This document shows positions 54,623-63,042 of a stretch of DNA of 64,000 nt, piece by piece. This DNA comes from Alphaproteobacteria bacterium. GTDB lineage: Bacteria > Pseudomonadota > Alphaproteobacteria > Rhizobiales > Xanthobacteraceae. Location of the stretch: contig VGEP01000001.1 of NCBI GenBank assembly GCA_016869215.1, forward strand, positions 62,001 to 126,000. The letters run 5' to 3'. Under the pieces are notes generated by a model that worked only from the letters and a program-made list of their open reading frames with translations, was not told the DNA's origin and searched no databases. Numbering within the stretch: the stretch's first letter is position 1; each line of letters opens with the position of its first letter. The position numbers were made by a program, and so were the translations under genes.

Positions 54623-56221
54623 ATGAAAGAGAATTTCCGCCAGTTCCTCGACCGGCTGCGGCAGGTGGGCGAGCTGGTCGACCTGCACCAGCCGGTCGAC
54701 ATCCGGCACATCGCGACGCTGGTCGACCAGTCGAAGACTGCGCTCTTCTTTCACAACGTCATCGGCTACGGCGTCCCGGTGGTGTCCGGCATCATCCGCT
54801 CGAAAGAGCGCGCGGTGATGTCGATGGGCTGCGAGACCTTCGGCGAGATCGAGAAGAAGCTCGCTGCGGCCATCGCCAAGCCGATCCCGCCGAAATACGT
54901 CAACGGCTCGCCGACCCGCGACGTGGTGCTGACCGGCAACGACGTCGACCTGTTCAAGCTGCCGATCCCGATGTCGTCGATCTACGACGGTGGGCCGATG
55001 ATCACTGCGGGCGTGGTGATCTGCAAAGACCCGGAGCTCGGCTTCAACAGCGGCATCTACCGTTTCATCGTCAAGGAAAAGGCGCTGACCGGCATCGACA
55101 TCGTGACGCCGAACAACATGCGGCTGTTCGCGCAGCGCGCCTTCGAGCGCAAGGAGCCGCTGCCGATTTCCATCTCCATCGGCACCCATCCGTTCGAGAT
55201 CGCGGGCTCGGGCTTCCGCGCTCCTCTTGGCGTCGATGAAATGGGAATCGCCGGCGGGCTTCGCGGCGAGGCGGTGCAGCTTGCGCCCTGCTCGACCGTT
55301 GACGTGCCCTACATCGCTGACGCCGAAATCGTGCTGGAGGCGGAAATCCTCCCCACCGGATGGACCTGGCCGGAGGGCCGCTTCGGCGAGTTCACGCGGC
55401 TGATGGGCGGCCTGCACTGGAACCCGCTGGTTCGCATCAAGGCCATCGCGATGCGCAAGGACGCGGTCTACTACAACCTGCACATGCCGTGGGAGAACAC
55501 CTGGCTCGCGGCGCCGACGCGCTACACCGCGATCCGGCAGGCGCTGAAGACCGCCAACGTCGACGTGAAGGACATCAACGTCACGCTCGGCGGCTGCGCG
55601 TTCTGGCACGCGGTGATCTCGATCAAGAAGGGCGCAGCCGGCGACGGCAAGAACGCGCTGCTCGCGGCGCTGTCGGTGATGGACCTCAAGCATGTCGTCG
55701 TGGTCGACGACGACATCGACCTCAACAACCCGATGGATGTGGAATGGGCCATCGCCACGCGCGTGCAGGGCGACAAGGACATCGTCATCGTCCCCGGCGC
55801 GCGCGCGAAGCCGCTCGACCCGAGCCTGCTGCAAGGCGCGGGCGTGGTGCCGATCGGGGCGAAAGTGGGCATCGACGCGACCATCCCCGAGCACATCCCG
55901 AAGGAGCACTACGAGCGCATTACCTACGCCTACGCGGAAACCGCGAAGATCGACGACTACGTGAAGGGCAAGAAGGACGCCGCCGGCCAGGCGGGCGACG
56001 ATGCGGCGGTCGCGAAGCTCGCGGCCGAGATTCTCGCCGCCATCGACAACGAGCCGCTGTACTACACCGACATCGCCGAGCGGTTCTCGCAGTACGATTT
56101 CCGAACCGTGGCGCGCGCGCTCGGCCACCTGCACGAGACCGAGAAGCTGTGGCAGGATCCGCGCGGCAAGATGTGCGTGCGGGGGAGCAAGTTCGCGGCG
56201 GTACTGCCGGGGAAGAAATAG
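54623..56221 (+). CDS. UbiD-family prenyl-FMN-dependent decarboxylase
   Basis: A 532-residue UbiD-type reversible decarboxylase of aromatic or alpha,beta-unsaturated acids. GPMITAGVVICKDPELGFNSGIYRF is the prFMN-binding strand pair, and the catalytic Glu/Arg/Glu set is represented by EILPTGWTWPEGRFGEFTRLMG; DVDLFKLPIPMSS is the N-terminal signature. A C-terminal extension of about 40 residues (KGKKDAAGQAGDDAAVAKLAAEILAAID...) may form dimer contacts. No ubiX-type prenyltransferase is in the window. It is the first gene of the putative acid-degradation cluster. Confidence 0.93.
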   Translation: MKENFRQFLDRLRQVGELVDLHQPVDIRHIATLVDQSKTALFFHNVIGYGVPVVSGIIRSKERAVMSMGCETFGEIEKKLAAAIAKPIPPKYVNGSPTRDVVLTGNDVDLFKLPIPMSSIYDGGPMITAGVVICKDPELGFNSGIYRFIVKEKALTGIDIVTPNNMRLFAQRAFERKEPLPISISIGTHPFEIAGSGFRAPLGVDEMGIAGGLRGEAVQLAPCSTVDVPYIADAEIVLEAEILPTGWTWPEGRFGEFTRLMGGLHWNPLVRIKAIAMRKDAVYYNLHMPWENTWLAAPTRYTAIRQALKTANVDVKDINVTLGGCAFWHAVISIKKGAAGDGKNALLAALSVMDLKHVVVVDDDIDLNNPMDVEWAIATRVQGDKDIVIVPGARAKPLDPSLLQGAGVVPIGAKVGIDATIPEHIPKEHYERITYAYAETAKIDDYVKGKKDAAGQAGDDAAVAKLAAEILAAIDNEPLYYTDIAERFSQYDFRTVARALGHLHETEKLWQDPRGKMCVRGSKFAAVLPGKK

Positions 56222-56336
56222 ATAAGTATCCTCTTATGGATACAAGGAGATATAATAAGATTTATCTTATTCTCCATGGCGGAGATGATAAGAATTAACT
56301 TATTGACAAGCCTCAGTTCTATAAGATAAATCTTAT
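56222..56336. promoter_or_regulatory. Four-site operator array, exact 33-bp period
   Basis: Four 16-bp palindromes ATAAG-N6-CTTAT at 56222-56237, 56255-56270, 56288-56303 and 56321-56336; consecutive starts are exactly 33 bp apart. The N6 centres differ (TATCCT, ATTTAT, AATTAA, ATAAAT) while the ends are invariant. The last site ends three bases before the antitoxin ATG. Most likely bound cooperatively by the HTH antitoxin encoded next. Confidence 0.85.
56303..56331 (+). promoter_or_regulatory. Promoter of the toxin-antitoxin pair, probably leaderless transcript
   Basis: TTGACA (56303-56308), 17-bp spacer, ATAAAT (56326-56331). The -35 touches operator 3 and the -10 lies within operator 4, so operator binding would block it. 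A start seven bases on falls at about 56338-56340, the ATG itself, implying a leaderless mRNA. Confidence 0.65.
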
Positions 56337-56339
56337 CAC

Positions 56340-56792
56340 ATGATCACGCCCTCGGAACAACTCGACAAAAGATTTTTGGAACTTGCACCACTTGTCCGCA
56401 CCAGTCGCCCTCCACGCGGCTGGATACGCGCCATACGAGAAGCACTTGGCATGACCACAGGCCAACTCGCCAAGCGCCTGGGAGTCCGCCAGCCACGCAT
56501 TGTCGAAATGGAAAAAGGAGAGGCAACGGGAAACATCACCGTGCAAAGCCTGGAGCGCGCGGCTGACGCAATGGGCTGCCGGCTCGTCTACGTTCTCGTA
56601 CCCAAGAAGCCGCTCACAAAAATGATCGAAGAACGAGCATCTCATTTAGCCAAAAAAAAACTCGCATTGGTTGAACAGACGATGCGCCTGGAGGATCAAG
56701 AAGTACACGACCAGCGATTCAAGGCGCAGACACACCAACGCTTGATTACCGAGCTGCTTCGCCGACCGGCTCGACTCTGGGACGAAACGTGA
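56340..56792 (+). CDS. Mobile mystery protein A (Xre-type HTH antitoxin)
   Basis: A 150-residue DNA-binding protein matching the 'mobile mystery protein A' family, the partner of a Fic/DOC protein. The HTH is WIRAIREALGMTTGQLAKRLGVRQPRIVEMEKGEA at about residues 28-62, followed by NITVQSLERAADAMGCRLVYVLVPK and a long charged helix (LAKKKLALVEQTMRLEDQEV). No ribosome site precedes the ATG, in line with a leaderless transcript. G+C is well below that of the flanks, a sign of transfer. Its stop overlaps the GTG of the Fic gene. Intact, unlike its partner. Confidence 0.88.
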   Translation: MITPSEQLDKRFLELAPLVRTSRPPRGWIRAIREALGMTTGQLAKRLGVRQPRIVEMEKGEATGNITVQSLERAADAMGCRLVYVLVPKKPLTKMIEERASHLAKKKLALVEQTMRLEDQEVHDQRFKAQTHQRLITELLRRPARLWDET

Positions 56793-57373
56793 CCGATCTG
56801 TTTAATGAGCCAGAAGGTGCAACACCCCTGACACCAGAAGAACGCGAGGGGCTCATTCCTTCTCATGTCACTCTTCGACGCGAGCTAAACGAGCTGGAGC
56901 AGCAAAACATTCTGGAATCTACCACCTGGGCTTTTGATAGACGCCGCGACCCTCTGGAAGAATCGTTCGGAAGAAGTTTGCACTCCCGAATGTTTGACAA
57001 AGTCTGGAATTGGGCAGGCACATACCGCAGAACGAACAAGAACATTGGCGTTGATAGAGAACTGATCCAGGTCAGAATACCCGAAACATTAGACAACTTT
57101 CGCTAGTGGATTGAACACGAAACATTCACTCCTGACGAAATTGCTGCCCGGTTTCACCACGCACTTGTCCAAATCCATCCTTTCCCAAATGGAAACGGCC
57201 GGTGGTCTCGGTTGATGGGCGACGTCCTTGCCGTTCGATTGGGACAACCACGCTTTACTTGGGGAAGCAAGAACTTGGACGGAGCAAGCGAAACGCGAAA
57301 AGCTTACATCAACACACTAAAGGCCGCAGATAATCACGACTACACCAAGCTAACTCCGTTCGCGCGTTCATAG
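56789..57373 (+). pseudogene. Mobile mystery protein B (Fic/DOC toxin), interrupted by a nonsense codon
   Basis: The partner of the HTH gene: a Fic-fold protein that would AMPylate or otherwise modify a target. GTG start overlaps the antitoxin stop. The N-terminal part (PLTPEEREGLIPSHVTLRRELNELEQ... SRMFDKVWNWAGTYR) reads normally for 105 codons. An in-frame TAG at 57104-57106 follows LDNFR, where homologues have Tyr (FRYWIEH). Translation beyond it resumes in the same frame: WIEHETFTPDEIAARFHHALVQIHPFPNGNGRWSRLMGDV, with a full Fic motif HPFPNGNGR, to a stop at 57371-57373. A single base change thus separates the active site from its N terminus. Low G+C. Confidence 0.88.
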
Positions 57374-57387
57374 AGAAGTCACATACC

Positions 57388-58236
57388 TTGCTCATCGACA
57401 CCCACTCTCACGTCATCGCCACCGATACGGCCAAGTATCCGCTCGCGCCGCTGTTCGGGCGGCAATCGCAATGGTCCGCCGAGCATCCGCTCGACTATCC
57501 CGACATGATCGCGGCGATGGACTCGGCCGGCGTCGACAGGACCGTGCTGGTGCAGGCGTCCTCGGCCTATGCGTTCGATAATTCGTATGTCGCGGACGCG
57601 CTGGCGGCGCATCCGAACTGTTTCGCCGGCGTGTTCTCCATCGACGTGGTTGCGCCCGACGCAGTCGAGAAAATGAAATACTGGATCGGCCGCGGGCTCT
57701 CCGGCATGCGCATTTTTACCGCGGGCTCCACCCAGCCGGTGCAGCAGACGTTCTTTGCCGAGGAGGCCGCGTTCCCAGTGTGGAAATACGCCGCCGACAA
57801 CGGCATCAGCGTGTGCATGCAGATGCAGGTGAAGGGCCTGCCGCTGCTGGAGACTGTGCTGAAGCGCTTTCCCGGCGCGCCGGTGATCCTCGATCATTTC
57901 GCCCGCGCCGAGGCCGCCGACGGCCCGCCGTTCGCGTCGGCCGCGCCGCTGTTTGCGCTCGCGAAATACCCGAACGTCTATCTCAAGCTCACCCACCGCC
58001 CGATCGAGCAGTCGATGAAGGGCAAGGCCACGCCCGAGACGTTCCTCGGCAAGGCGGTGGCCGAATTCGGCGCGAACCGCATCATGTGGGGCTCGAATTT
58101 CCCCGCGGCCGATCCGCCGCTGCCCGAGCTGGTCGCCATGGCGCGCAAGGCGCTTTCTTTCCTGCCGCAAGGCGATCAAGATTGGATTTTCGCCAAGACC
58201 GCCCAGGCGCTTTATCCGGCGCTGGCCAAAAACTGA
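57388..58236 (+). CDS. Metal-dependent amidohydrolase (amidohydrolase_2 type)
   Basis: A 282-residue TIM-barrel hydrolase or decarboxylase of the amidohydrolase_2 group, which includes 4-sulfomuconolactone and 2-pyrone-4,6-dicarboxylate hydrolases. LIDTHSHVIATD supplies the first His pair, YWIGRGLSGMRIF the third strand, VILDHFARAEA a later His, and the end motif is RIMWGSNFPAADPP, with Asn where most have Asp. The start is a TTG at 57388. It begins the run of catabolic genes after the toxin-antitoxin insertion. Substrate probably a ring-cleavage lactone; inference. Confidence 0.88.
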   Translation: MLIDTHSHVIATDTAKYPLAPLFGRQSQWSAEHPLDYPDMIAAMDSAGVDRTVLVQASSAYAFDNSYVADALAAHPNCFAGVFSIDVVAPDAVEKMKYWIGRGLSGMRIFTAGSTQPVQQTFFAEEAAFPVWKYAADNGISVCMQMQVKGLPLLETVLKRFPGAPVILDHFARAEAADGPPFASAAPLFALAKYPNVYLKLTHRPIEQSMKGKATPETFLGKAVAEFGANRIMWGSNFPAADPPLPELVAMARKALSFLPQGDQDWIFAKTAQALYPALAKN

Positions 58237-58254
58237 AGACGGGAGACACACGCC

Positions 58255-59151
58255 GTGCTGACCAGGCCCGACAAGGTGAAGCTGCACACGCTGCTCGGCA
58301 ACTACGCGAACGTGACGGCGCTCAAGGACGGACGCGTGAAGTCCGACCTGATCGAGTTCGACTTCCCGGACTATCCGGTCGCCAACCGCGGCTTCAAGCC
58401 GCTGGTGCGCGAGCACAAGTTCGACGTCGGCGAACTGGCCATCGTCACCTTCCTGCAGGCCAAGGCCTACGGCGCGCCCTATTCGCTCCTGCCCTGCACG
58501 GTGGTCGGCCGCGGCCAGCTTCACACCGTCGGCTACAATTCCGAACGCGGCACGATGAAGCCGTCCGATTTGAACGGCAGGAAATTCGGCGTGCGCTCCT
58601 ACACCCAGACCACCGGCATCTGGGTGCGCGGCATTCTCGCGGACGATTACGGTGTCGACTGGGGGAAGGTCCAGATCATCACCATGGAGGACCCGCACGT
58701 CGCGCAGTACAAGGACCCGGCGTTCGTGACCCGCGCGCCGGAGAGCAAGCAGCTTCCGCAGATGCTGATCGACGGCGAGGTGGACGCGGCGCTGCTCGGC
58801 GACAAGTTCCCCGACCCGCCATTCAAGACGCTCGTTCCAGACGCCGAAGCCGCCAACAAGGCCTGGGCCGAGAAGAACGGCGGCGTTCCGATCAACCACA
58901 TGGTGGTGGTGCGCGATTCCATCGTGCAGTCGCGGCCCGACGTGGTGCAGGAAATCTTCCGCGTGTTCCGCGAGGCGCGGCAGGCCGACAAGGCTTCGCA
59001 GGGCGCACTCGATCCCTACCGCTTCGGGGTGGAGGCCAACCGCAAGGCGCTGGAGAAGATCATCGACTACTCGGTGAAGCAGCAGATGATCCCGCGCAAG
59101 TTCACGGTCGACGAGCTGTTCAACGACGTCACGCGCAAGCTCGGAGCGTGA
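58255..59151 (+). CDS. 4,5-dihydroxyphthalate decarboxylase-like / periplasmic-binding-fold protein
   Basis: A 298-residue protein with the type-II binding-protein fold used by phthalate decarboxylases of the Pht5 type. LHTLLGNYANVTALKDGRVKSDLIEFDFPDY, FDVGELAIVTFLQAKAYGAPYSLLPCTVVGRG and LNGRKFGVRSYTQTTGIWVRGILADDYGVDWGKVQII match that group. It has no signal peptide, so a cytoplasmic enzyme fits better than a transport receptor. GTG start 18 bp after the amidohydrolase stop. With UbiD upstream it points to aromatic dicarboxylic acids as substrates. Confidence 0.82.
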   Translation: MLTRPDKVKLHTLLGNYANVTALKDGRVKSDLIEFDFPDYPVANRGFKPLVREHKFDVGELAIVTFLQAKAYGAPYSLLPCTVVGRGQLHTVGYNSERGTMKPSDLNGRKFGVRSYTQTTGIWVRGILADDYGVDWGKVQIITMEDPHVAQYKDPAFVTRAPESKQLPQMLIDGEVDAALLGDKFPDPPFKTLVPDAEAANKAWAEKNGGVPINHMVVVRDSIVQSRPDVVQEIFRVFREARQADKASQGALDPYRFGVEANRKALEKIIDYSVKQQMIPRKFTVDELFNDVTRKLGA

Positions 59152-59171
59152 CGCAACGCCGGGAGGCGCTC

Positions 59172-60143
59172 ATGCAGATGCTCCTTCGCGCGGCCGCGGC
59201 CGCGCTGATGTCGTTCGCGGCGGTCACCGCGGCCGCGGCGCAGGACCGCTTCCCCAACCGGCCGGTGAAGATCGTCGTGCCGTTCCCGGCCGGCGGGCCG
59301 ACCGACGTCAACATGCGCATCCTCGGCCAGAAGCTGTCGGAGATGTGGGGCCAGGGCGTGGTGATCGAGAACCGCCCCGGCGCCAACACCGGCATCGCAG
59401 CCTCGGCGGTCGCGAAATCGCCCGCCGACGGCTACACGCTGCTCGCCGCCATGGACACGACGCTGGTGATGAACGCGGCGACCGGCGTCAGCATGTCCTA
59501 CGACCCGTTCAAGGATTTCGCCGCGATCACGCTCACCGCCAAGAACACCTCGCTCTTGACGGTGCGCGCAGAGGACGGGCCCAAGACGATCGCGGAGTTG
59601 ATCGCGCGCGGCAGGGCGAGCAAGACCAAGCTCACCTACGGCGCCGGCATCACCATCACCCGGCTCGCGGGTCAGCGCTTCGCCAAGGCTGCGGGCTTCG
59701 AGGTGGTGCTGGTGCCCTACAAGGGCAGCGCCGAGGTGGTGCAGGGCCTGCTCACCAAGAGCGTCGACTTCATCGTCGACGGCATCGCGCCGAGCCTGCC
59801 GCTGATCCGCGACGGAAGGTTCCGGCCGCTCGCCAAGCTCAACAACCGGCATCTGTCGATGCTGCCGGACGTCAAGCCGCTCGCGGAGGCCTCGGGCCTG
59901 CCGATCGAGGAAATGTCGAGCTGGATTTCGCTGGTCGCGCCGGCCGGCACGCCGAAGGCCGTGGTCGACAAGATCCACGCCGACGTGGTGAAGGCCTACG
60001 CCGACGCCGCGGTCGCCGACCGGCTCGAAAAGGCCGGGATCGCGGCCGTCACCACGACACCCAAGGAGCTGGACGACTTCTACCGCAGCGAAGCCGCGCG
60101 CTGGACCAAGTTCTACAAGGAAAGCGGGCTGAAGCTCGAGTGA
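59172..60143 (+). CDS. Bug-family periplasmic receptor
   Basis: A 323-residue receptor with a Sec signal (MQMLLRAAAAALMSFAAVTAAAAQ). The Bug core is RFPNRPVKIVVPFPAGGPTDVNMRILGQKLSEMWGQGVVIENRPGANTGIAA, with MDTTLVMNAATGVSMSYDPFKDF and VPYKGSAEVVQGLLTKSVDFIVDG. GGGAGG precedes the ATG at 59172; a second ATG at 59178 is possible. Cotranscribed with the decarboxylase-like gene, so it likely captures the pathway's acid substrate, but no TctAB partner is present. Confidence 0.92.
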   Translation: MQMLLRAAAAALMSFAAVTAAAAQDRFPNRPVKIVVPFPAGGPTDVNMRILGQKLSEMWGQGVVIENRPGANTGIAASAVAKSPADGYTLLAAMDTTLVMNAATGVSMSYDPFKDFAAITLTAKNTSLLTVRAEDGPKTIAELIARGRASKTKLTYGAGITITRLAGQRFAKAAGFEVVLVPYKGSAEVVQGLLTKSVDFIVDGIAPSLPLIRDGRFRPLAKLNNRHLSMLPDVKPLAEASGLPIEEMSSWISLVAPAGTPKAVVDKIHADVVKAYADAAVADRLEKAGIAAVTTTPKELDDFYRSEAARWTKFYKESGLKLE

Positions 60144-60165
60144 GCTTCAAGCCAGAGGAACAGCC

Positions 60166-60900
60166 ATGAGTGCAATGCCCGCCAGCAGTCCGCGCGCCCG
60201 CGTCGGCCTGATCATCCCGTCGGTCAACACCTACAGCGAGCCGCAGTTCAACCGCTTCGCCCCGGAGGGACTCGGCATTCACATCGCGCGCGCCCGCGTC
60301 GCCGGCGAATGGAAGCGGCCGCTGCCGGAGCTCAAGGGCGAAATCGAGAGCGCATCGCGGCTGCTTTCGGACTGCCACCCGGACGCGATCGTGTTCCACT
60401 GCACCGACACGTCGATGACGCAGGGGCCGCAGGGCGAAAGCAAAATCCTCGACATCGTGACGGACGCAACAGGCATCGGCGCGATGGCGACAAGCCGGCT
60501 GGTGCTGGAAGGCATGCAGACGCTCGGCATGAGCAAGGTCGTGCTGCTCACACCCTACAAGAGCAACAAGGCAATCGTCGATTATCTGACCGCTGCCGGC
60601 GTGCAGGTGGTGCAGGACGTGGCGCTGAAGCTCGAAGCCAGACACTTCGGCTCCGTGACGCCGCGGCAATGGGCCGATCTCGCCCGCGACAACGACCGGC
60701 CGGATGCCGACGGGATTTTCCTGTCCTGCACCAACACCACGCAGATCGACGCCATCGCCGATATCGAGCGCGAATTGGGCAAGCCGGTGGTCAATTCCAA
60801 CCAGGCGGTGCTGTGGGGCTGCCTGCGGCGGCTGAAAGGCAAGCTCGCGCCGCTTGCGCCCATGCCGCAGTTGGGACGGCTGATGGAGCAAATGAACTAG
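60166..60900 (+). CDS. Asp/Glu racemase superfamily enzyme (maleate isomerase / arylmalonate decarboxylase-like)
   Basis: A 244-residue two-domain enzyme using a pair of cysteines. RVGLIIPSVNTYSEPQFNRFAPEGLGIHIARARV is the typical N terminus; the first Cys is in DAIVFHCTDTSMTQG near residue 79 and the second in GIFLSCTNTTQID near 188. Maleate cis-trans isomerases and arylmalonate decarboxylases share this layout. A GAGGAACAG site precedes the ATG, 22 bp after the Bug gene. It could isomerise a cis-dicarboxylate formed from an aromatic ring. Confidence 0.88.
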   Translation: MSAMPASSPRARVGLIIPSVNTYSEPQFNRFAPEGLGIHIARARVAGEWKRPLPELKGEIESASRLLSDCHPDAIVFHCTDTSMTQGPQGESKILDIVTDATGIGAMATSRLVLEGMQTLGMSKVVLLTPYKSNKAIVDYLTAAGVQVVQDVALKLEARHFGSVTPRQWADLARDNDRPDADGIFLSCTNTTQIDAIADIERELGKPVVNSNQAVLWGCLRRLKGKLAPLAPMPQLGRLMEQMN

Positions 60901-60915
60901 CGGAGGAGTAAGGCC

Positions 60916-61881
60916 ATGACCTGCGCGACCCGGCTGATCTGCGCCATGCTGATGCTCGGCGCGATCGTCTCGCCGTCTTTCGCCCAATCCTACCCGAACC
61001 GCAACATCACGCTGGTGGTGCCGTTCGCGCCCGGCGGGCCTGCCGACGTGCTGGCGCGGCTGATCGGCACGCGGATGGGCGAGGAACTCGGCCAGACCGT
61101 CATCGTCGAGAACAAACCCGGCGCCAACACCATCATCGGCGCGCAGCAGGTCGCGAAAGCCAAGCCCGACGGCTATACGCTGCTGATGGCGATCGACGGA
61201 ACGATGGTGATGAACCCGTTCCTGTATCAGAAGCTTGCCTACGACCCGTTCAAGGATTTCCAGCCGGTCTCGCTGGTGGCGTTCATCCCGTCGGTGCTGG
61301 AGGCCAACATCAACGCGCCGGTCCACTCGGTCAAGGACGTGATCGAGCGCGACAAAGCCAATCCGGGGATGTTCAACGTCGGAGTCAGCACGCCGACCTC
61401 GCAGGTCATCGTCGGGCTGTTCAACATGCTGGCCGGCACCAAGCTGACCATGGTGCCCTACAAAGGCGGCACGACGCTGATCACCTCGCTGCTCGCAGGC
61501 GACATCCCGCTCGGCTTCGAAAGCGCCAACGTGGCCTTGCCGCAATGGCGCGCCGGCAAGATCAAAATCCTCGGCACGACCTACGCGCGGAAAATCCCCA
61601 ACGCGCCGGAAATACCGCAGATCGCCGACACGCTGCCTGGCTTCGACCTCGGCATCTGGCAGAGCATCGTGGCGCCCGCCGGCACGCCGCGGCCGATTGT
61701 CGAGAAGCTGCACGCCACGCTCGCCAAGATCATGTCGACCGAAGAGGTGCGCAACCGCCTGCTCGCCGCCGGCATCGAACCGACCGTATCGAAGAGCCCG
61801 GAAGATTTCGCAGCCTTCATCAAGAGCCAGGCCGAGGTGCGGCAGAAGGTGATCAAGGCGGTCGGGATGAAGGTGGAGTGA
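60916..61881 (+). CDS. Bug-family periplasmic receptor
   Basis: A 321-residue receptor with a Sec signal (MTCATRLICAMLMLGAIVSPSFAQ). YPNRNITLVVPFAPGGPADVLARLIGTRMGEELGQTVIVENKPGANTIIGAQQVA is a textbook Bug core, and DGTMVMNPFLYQKLAYDPFKDFQPVSL follows. The neighbouring Bug gene at 59172 shares the AMDTTLVMN/AIDGTMVMN and YDPFKDF stretches, so the two are probably related by duplication around the racemase-type gene. GGAGGAG precedes the ATG. Convergent with the flavin monooxygenase gene. Confidence 0.92.
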   Translation: MTCATRLICAMLMLGAIVSPSFAQSYPNRNITLVVPFAPGGPADVLARLIGTRMGEELGQTVIVENKPGANTIIGAQQVAKAKPDGYTLLMAIDGTMVMNPFLYQKLAYDPFKDFQPVSLVAFIPSVLEANINAPVHSVKDVIERDKANPGMFNVGVSTPTSQVIVGLFNMLAGTKLTMVPYKGGTTLITSLLAGDIPLGFESANVALPQWRAGKIKILGTTYARKIPNAPEIPQIADTLPGFDLGIWQSIVAPAGTPRPIVEKLHATLAKIMSTEEVRNRLLAAGIEPTVSKSPEDFAAFIKSQAEVRQKVIKAVGMKVE

Positions 61882-61887
61882 GCGGCA

Positions 61888-63042
61888 TTACCGCCGCTTC
61901 GCCCTGATCCCCAGCCGCTCCAGCCGCGGCAGAACCTCGTCGCAAAAGTACGGCAGCTCTTTCAGGTAATTGACGAACGAAAACCCGATGCCGCGAAGGC
62001 CCGCGCGGCTCAGGTCGGCCAACTGCTGAGCGATCTGGTCGGGATCGCCGACCATCAACAGGCCGCCGAGGCCGTGCGCATAGTGGTGACGCTGACGCTG
62101 GAACTCCTCATTGCCGACGGACGCAACCGTGATGCCCTTCTTGCCGAGAATGCCGTCGACGGCCGACCAGTCCGCCTTCTCGATGGTGGCGTAGTGGTAA
62201 TAGTCTTCGGCCTCTTTCTGGGTCGGACGGCAGGTGATGACGCCGACGGCGTAGACGTCGAGTTCCTTGCCATGGGACTTGGCCTCGTCCTTGGCCGCCT
62301 GAACGATCTTCGCAGTCTCCGCCATCGACGTGCGTGAGGCCTGCGTGAAAAAGGCGTCGCAGTTGCGGATTGCAAACGCCCGGCCGGTCGGCGATGCGCC
62401 CGCGTTCATGATCAGCGGGCGCGTCCCGCCGAAGGGCTTCGGCTTGGCGCGCACCTTGGTGAGCTTGATGTAGCGGCCATCGAACGCGAGATCGTCGCCG
62501 GGACCCCACGCTATTTTCACCGCGTCGATCCATTCCTGGGCGTATTCGTAGCGCTGCTCGTGCTCGCGCTGGCTGACGCCGAACATCTGGAACTCGTCCT
62601 CGTTCCAGCCGACCACGATGTTAAGGCCGAAACGCCCGTGCCCGACCTGGTCGGCGGTGACGAACTGCTTGGCTGCGATAATCGGATGGAACAGCGGGGC
62701 GTGGACGGTTCCGAACGCGATCAGGCGTTTGGTGTGCGCGAGCAGGCCGGTCGCCCAGGTGATCGTCTCCAGCGTCGTGCCCATGTAGTCGGTGTCGCCG
62801 CCGTAGCCCTTCCAGCGCCCGACCGGCAGCATGAACTCGATGCCCGCCTCGTCGGCCAGGCGGGCGAGCGCGAGGCAATCGTCCCAGCTTCCGGTCCAGC
62901 GCTCCGGCACCGTGGTCACGCAGCGGCCGGACGAGCAATTCGCGCCGAACAGGCCGATTTTCAGCGTGTTTTCCGTGTACATGGCCATGCGCTCACGCAT
63001 CGCCGGGCCGCTGTTCGCAACATTGACCGCCATGTCGTTCAT
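61888..63042 (-). CDS. LLM-class flavin-dependent monooxygenase (RutA/SfnG-like)
   Basis: A 384-residue luciferase-like FMNH2-dependent monooxygenase. LKIGLFGANCSSGRCVTTVPERW, DEAGIEFMLPVGRWKGYGGDTDYMGTTLETITWATGLLA, FGLNIVVGWNEDEFQMFG and RPLIMNAGASPTGRAFAIRNCDAFFT match the RutA / dimethylsulfone-monooxygenase branch. The ATG at 63042 follows GGGAGTGCGC; a GTG two codons upstream is possible. It would need a separate flavin reductase, not found here. Convergent with the catabolic cluster; a role in opening a heterocycle or C-S bond is possible. Confidence 0.9.
   Translation of the reverse strand: MNDMAVNVANSGPAMRERMAMYTENTLKIGLFGANCSSGRCVTTVPERWTGSWDDCLALARLADEAGIEFMLPVGRWKGYGGDTDYMGTTLETITWATGLLAHTKRLIAFGTVHAPLFHPIIAAKQFVTADQVGHGRFGLNIVVGWNEDEFQMFGVSQREHEQRYEYAQEWIDAVKIAWGPGDDLAFDGRYIKLTKVRAKPKPFGGTRPLIMNAGASPTGRAFAIRNCDAFFTQASRTSMAETAKIVQAAKDEAKSHGKELDVYAVGVITCRPTQKEAEDYYHYATIEKADWSAVDGILGKKGITVASVGNEEFQRQRHHYAHGLGGLLMVGDPDQIAQQLADLSRAGLRGIGFSFVNYLKELPYFCDEVLPRLERLGIRAKRR

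Noticed and set aside
56222-57373. Insertion sequence or prophage as carrier of the toxin-antitoxin pair
   Set aside because: No transposase, integrase, terminal inverted repeats or target duplication is visible at the edges; only low G+C marks it as acquired.
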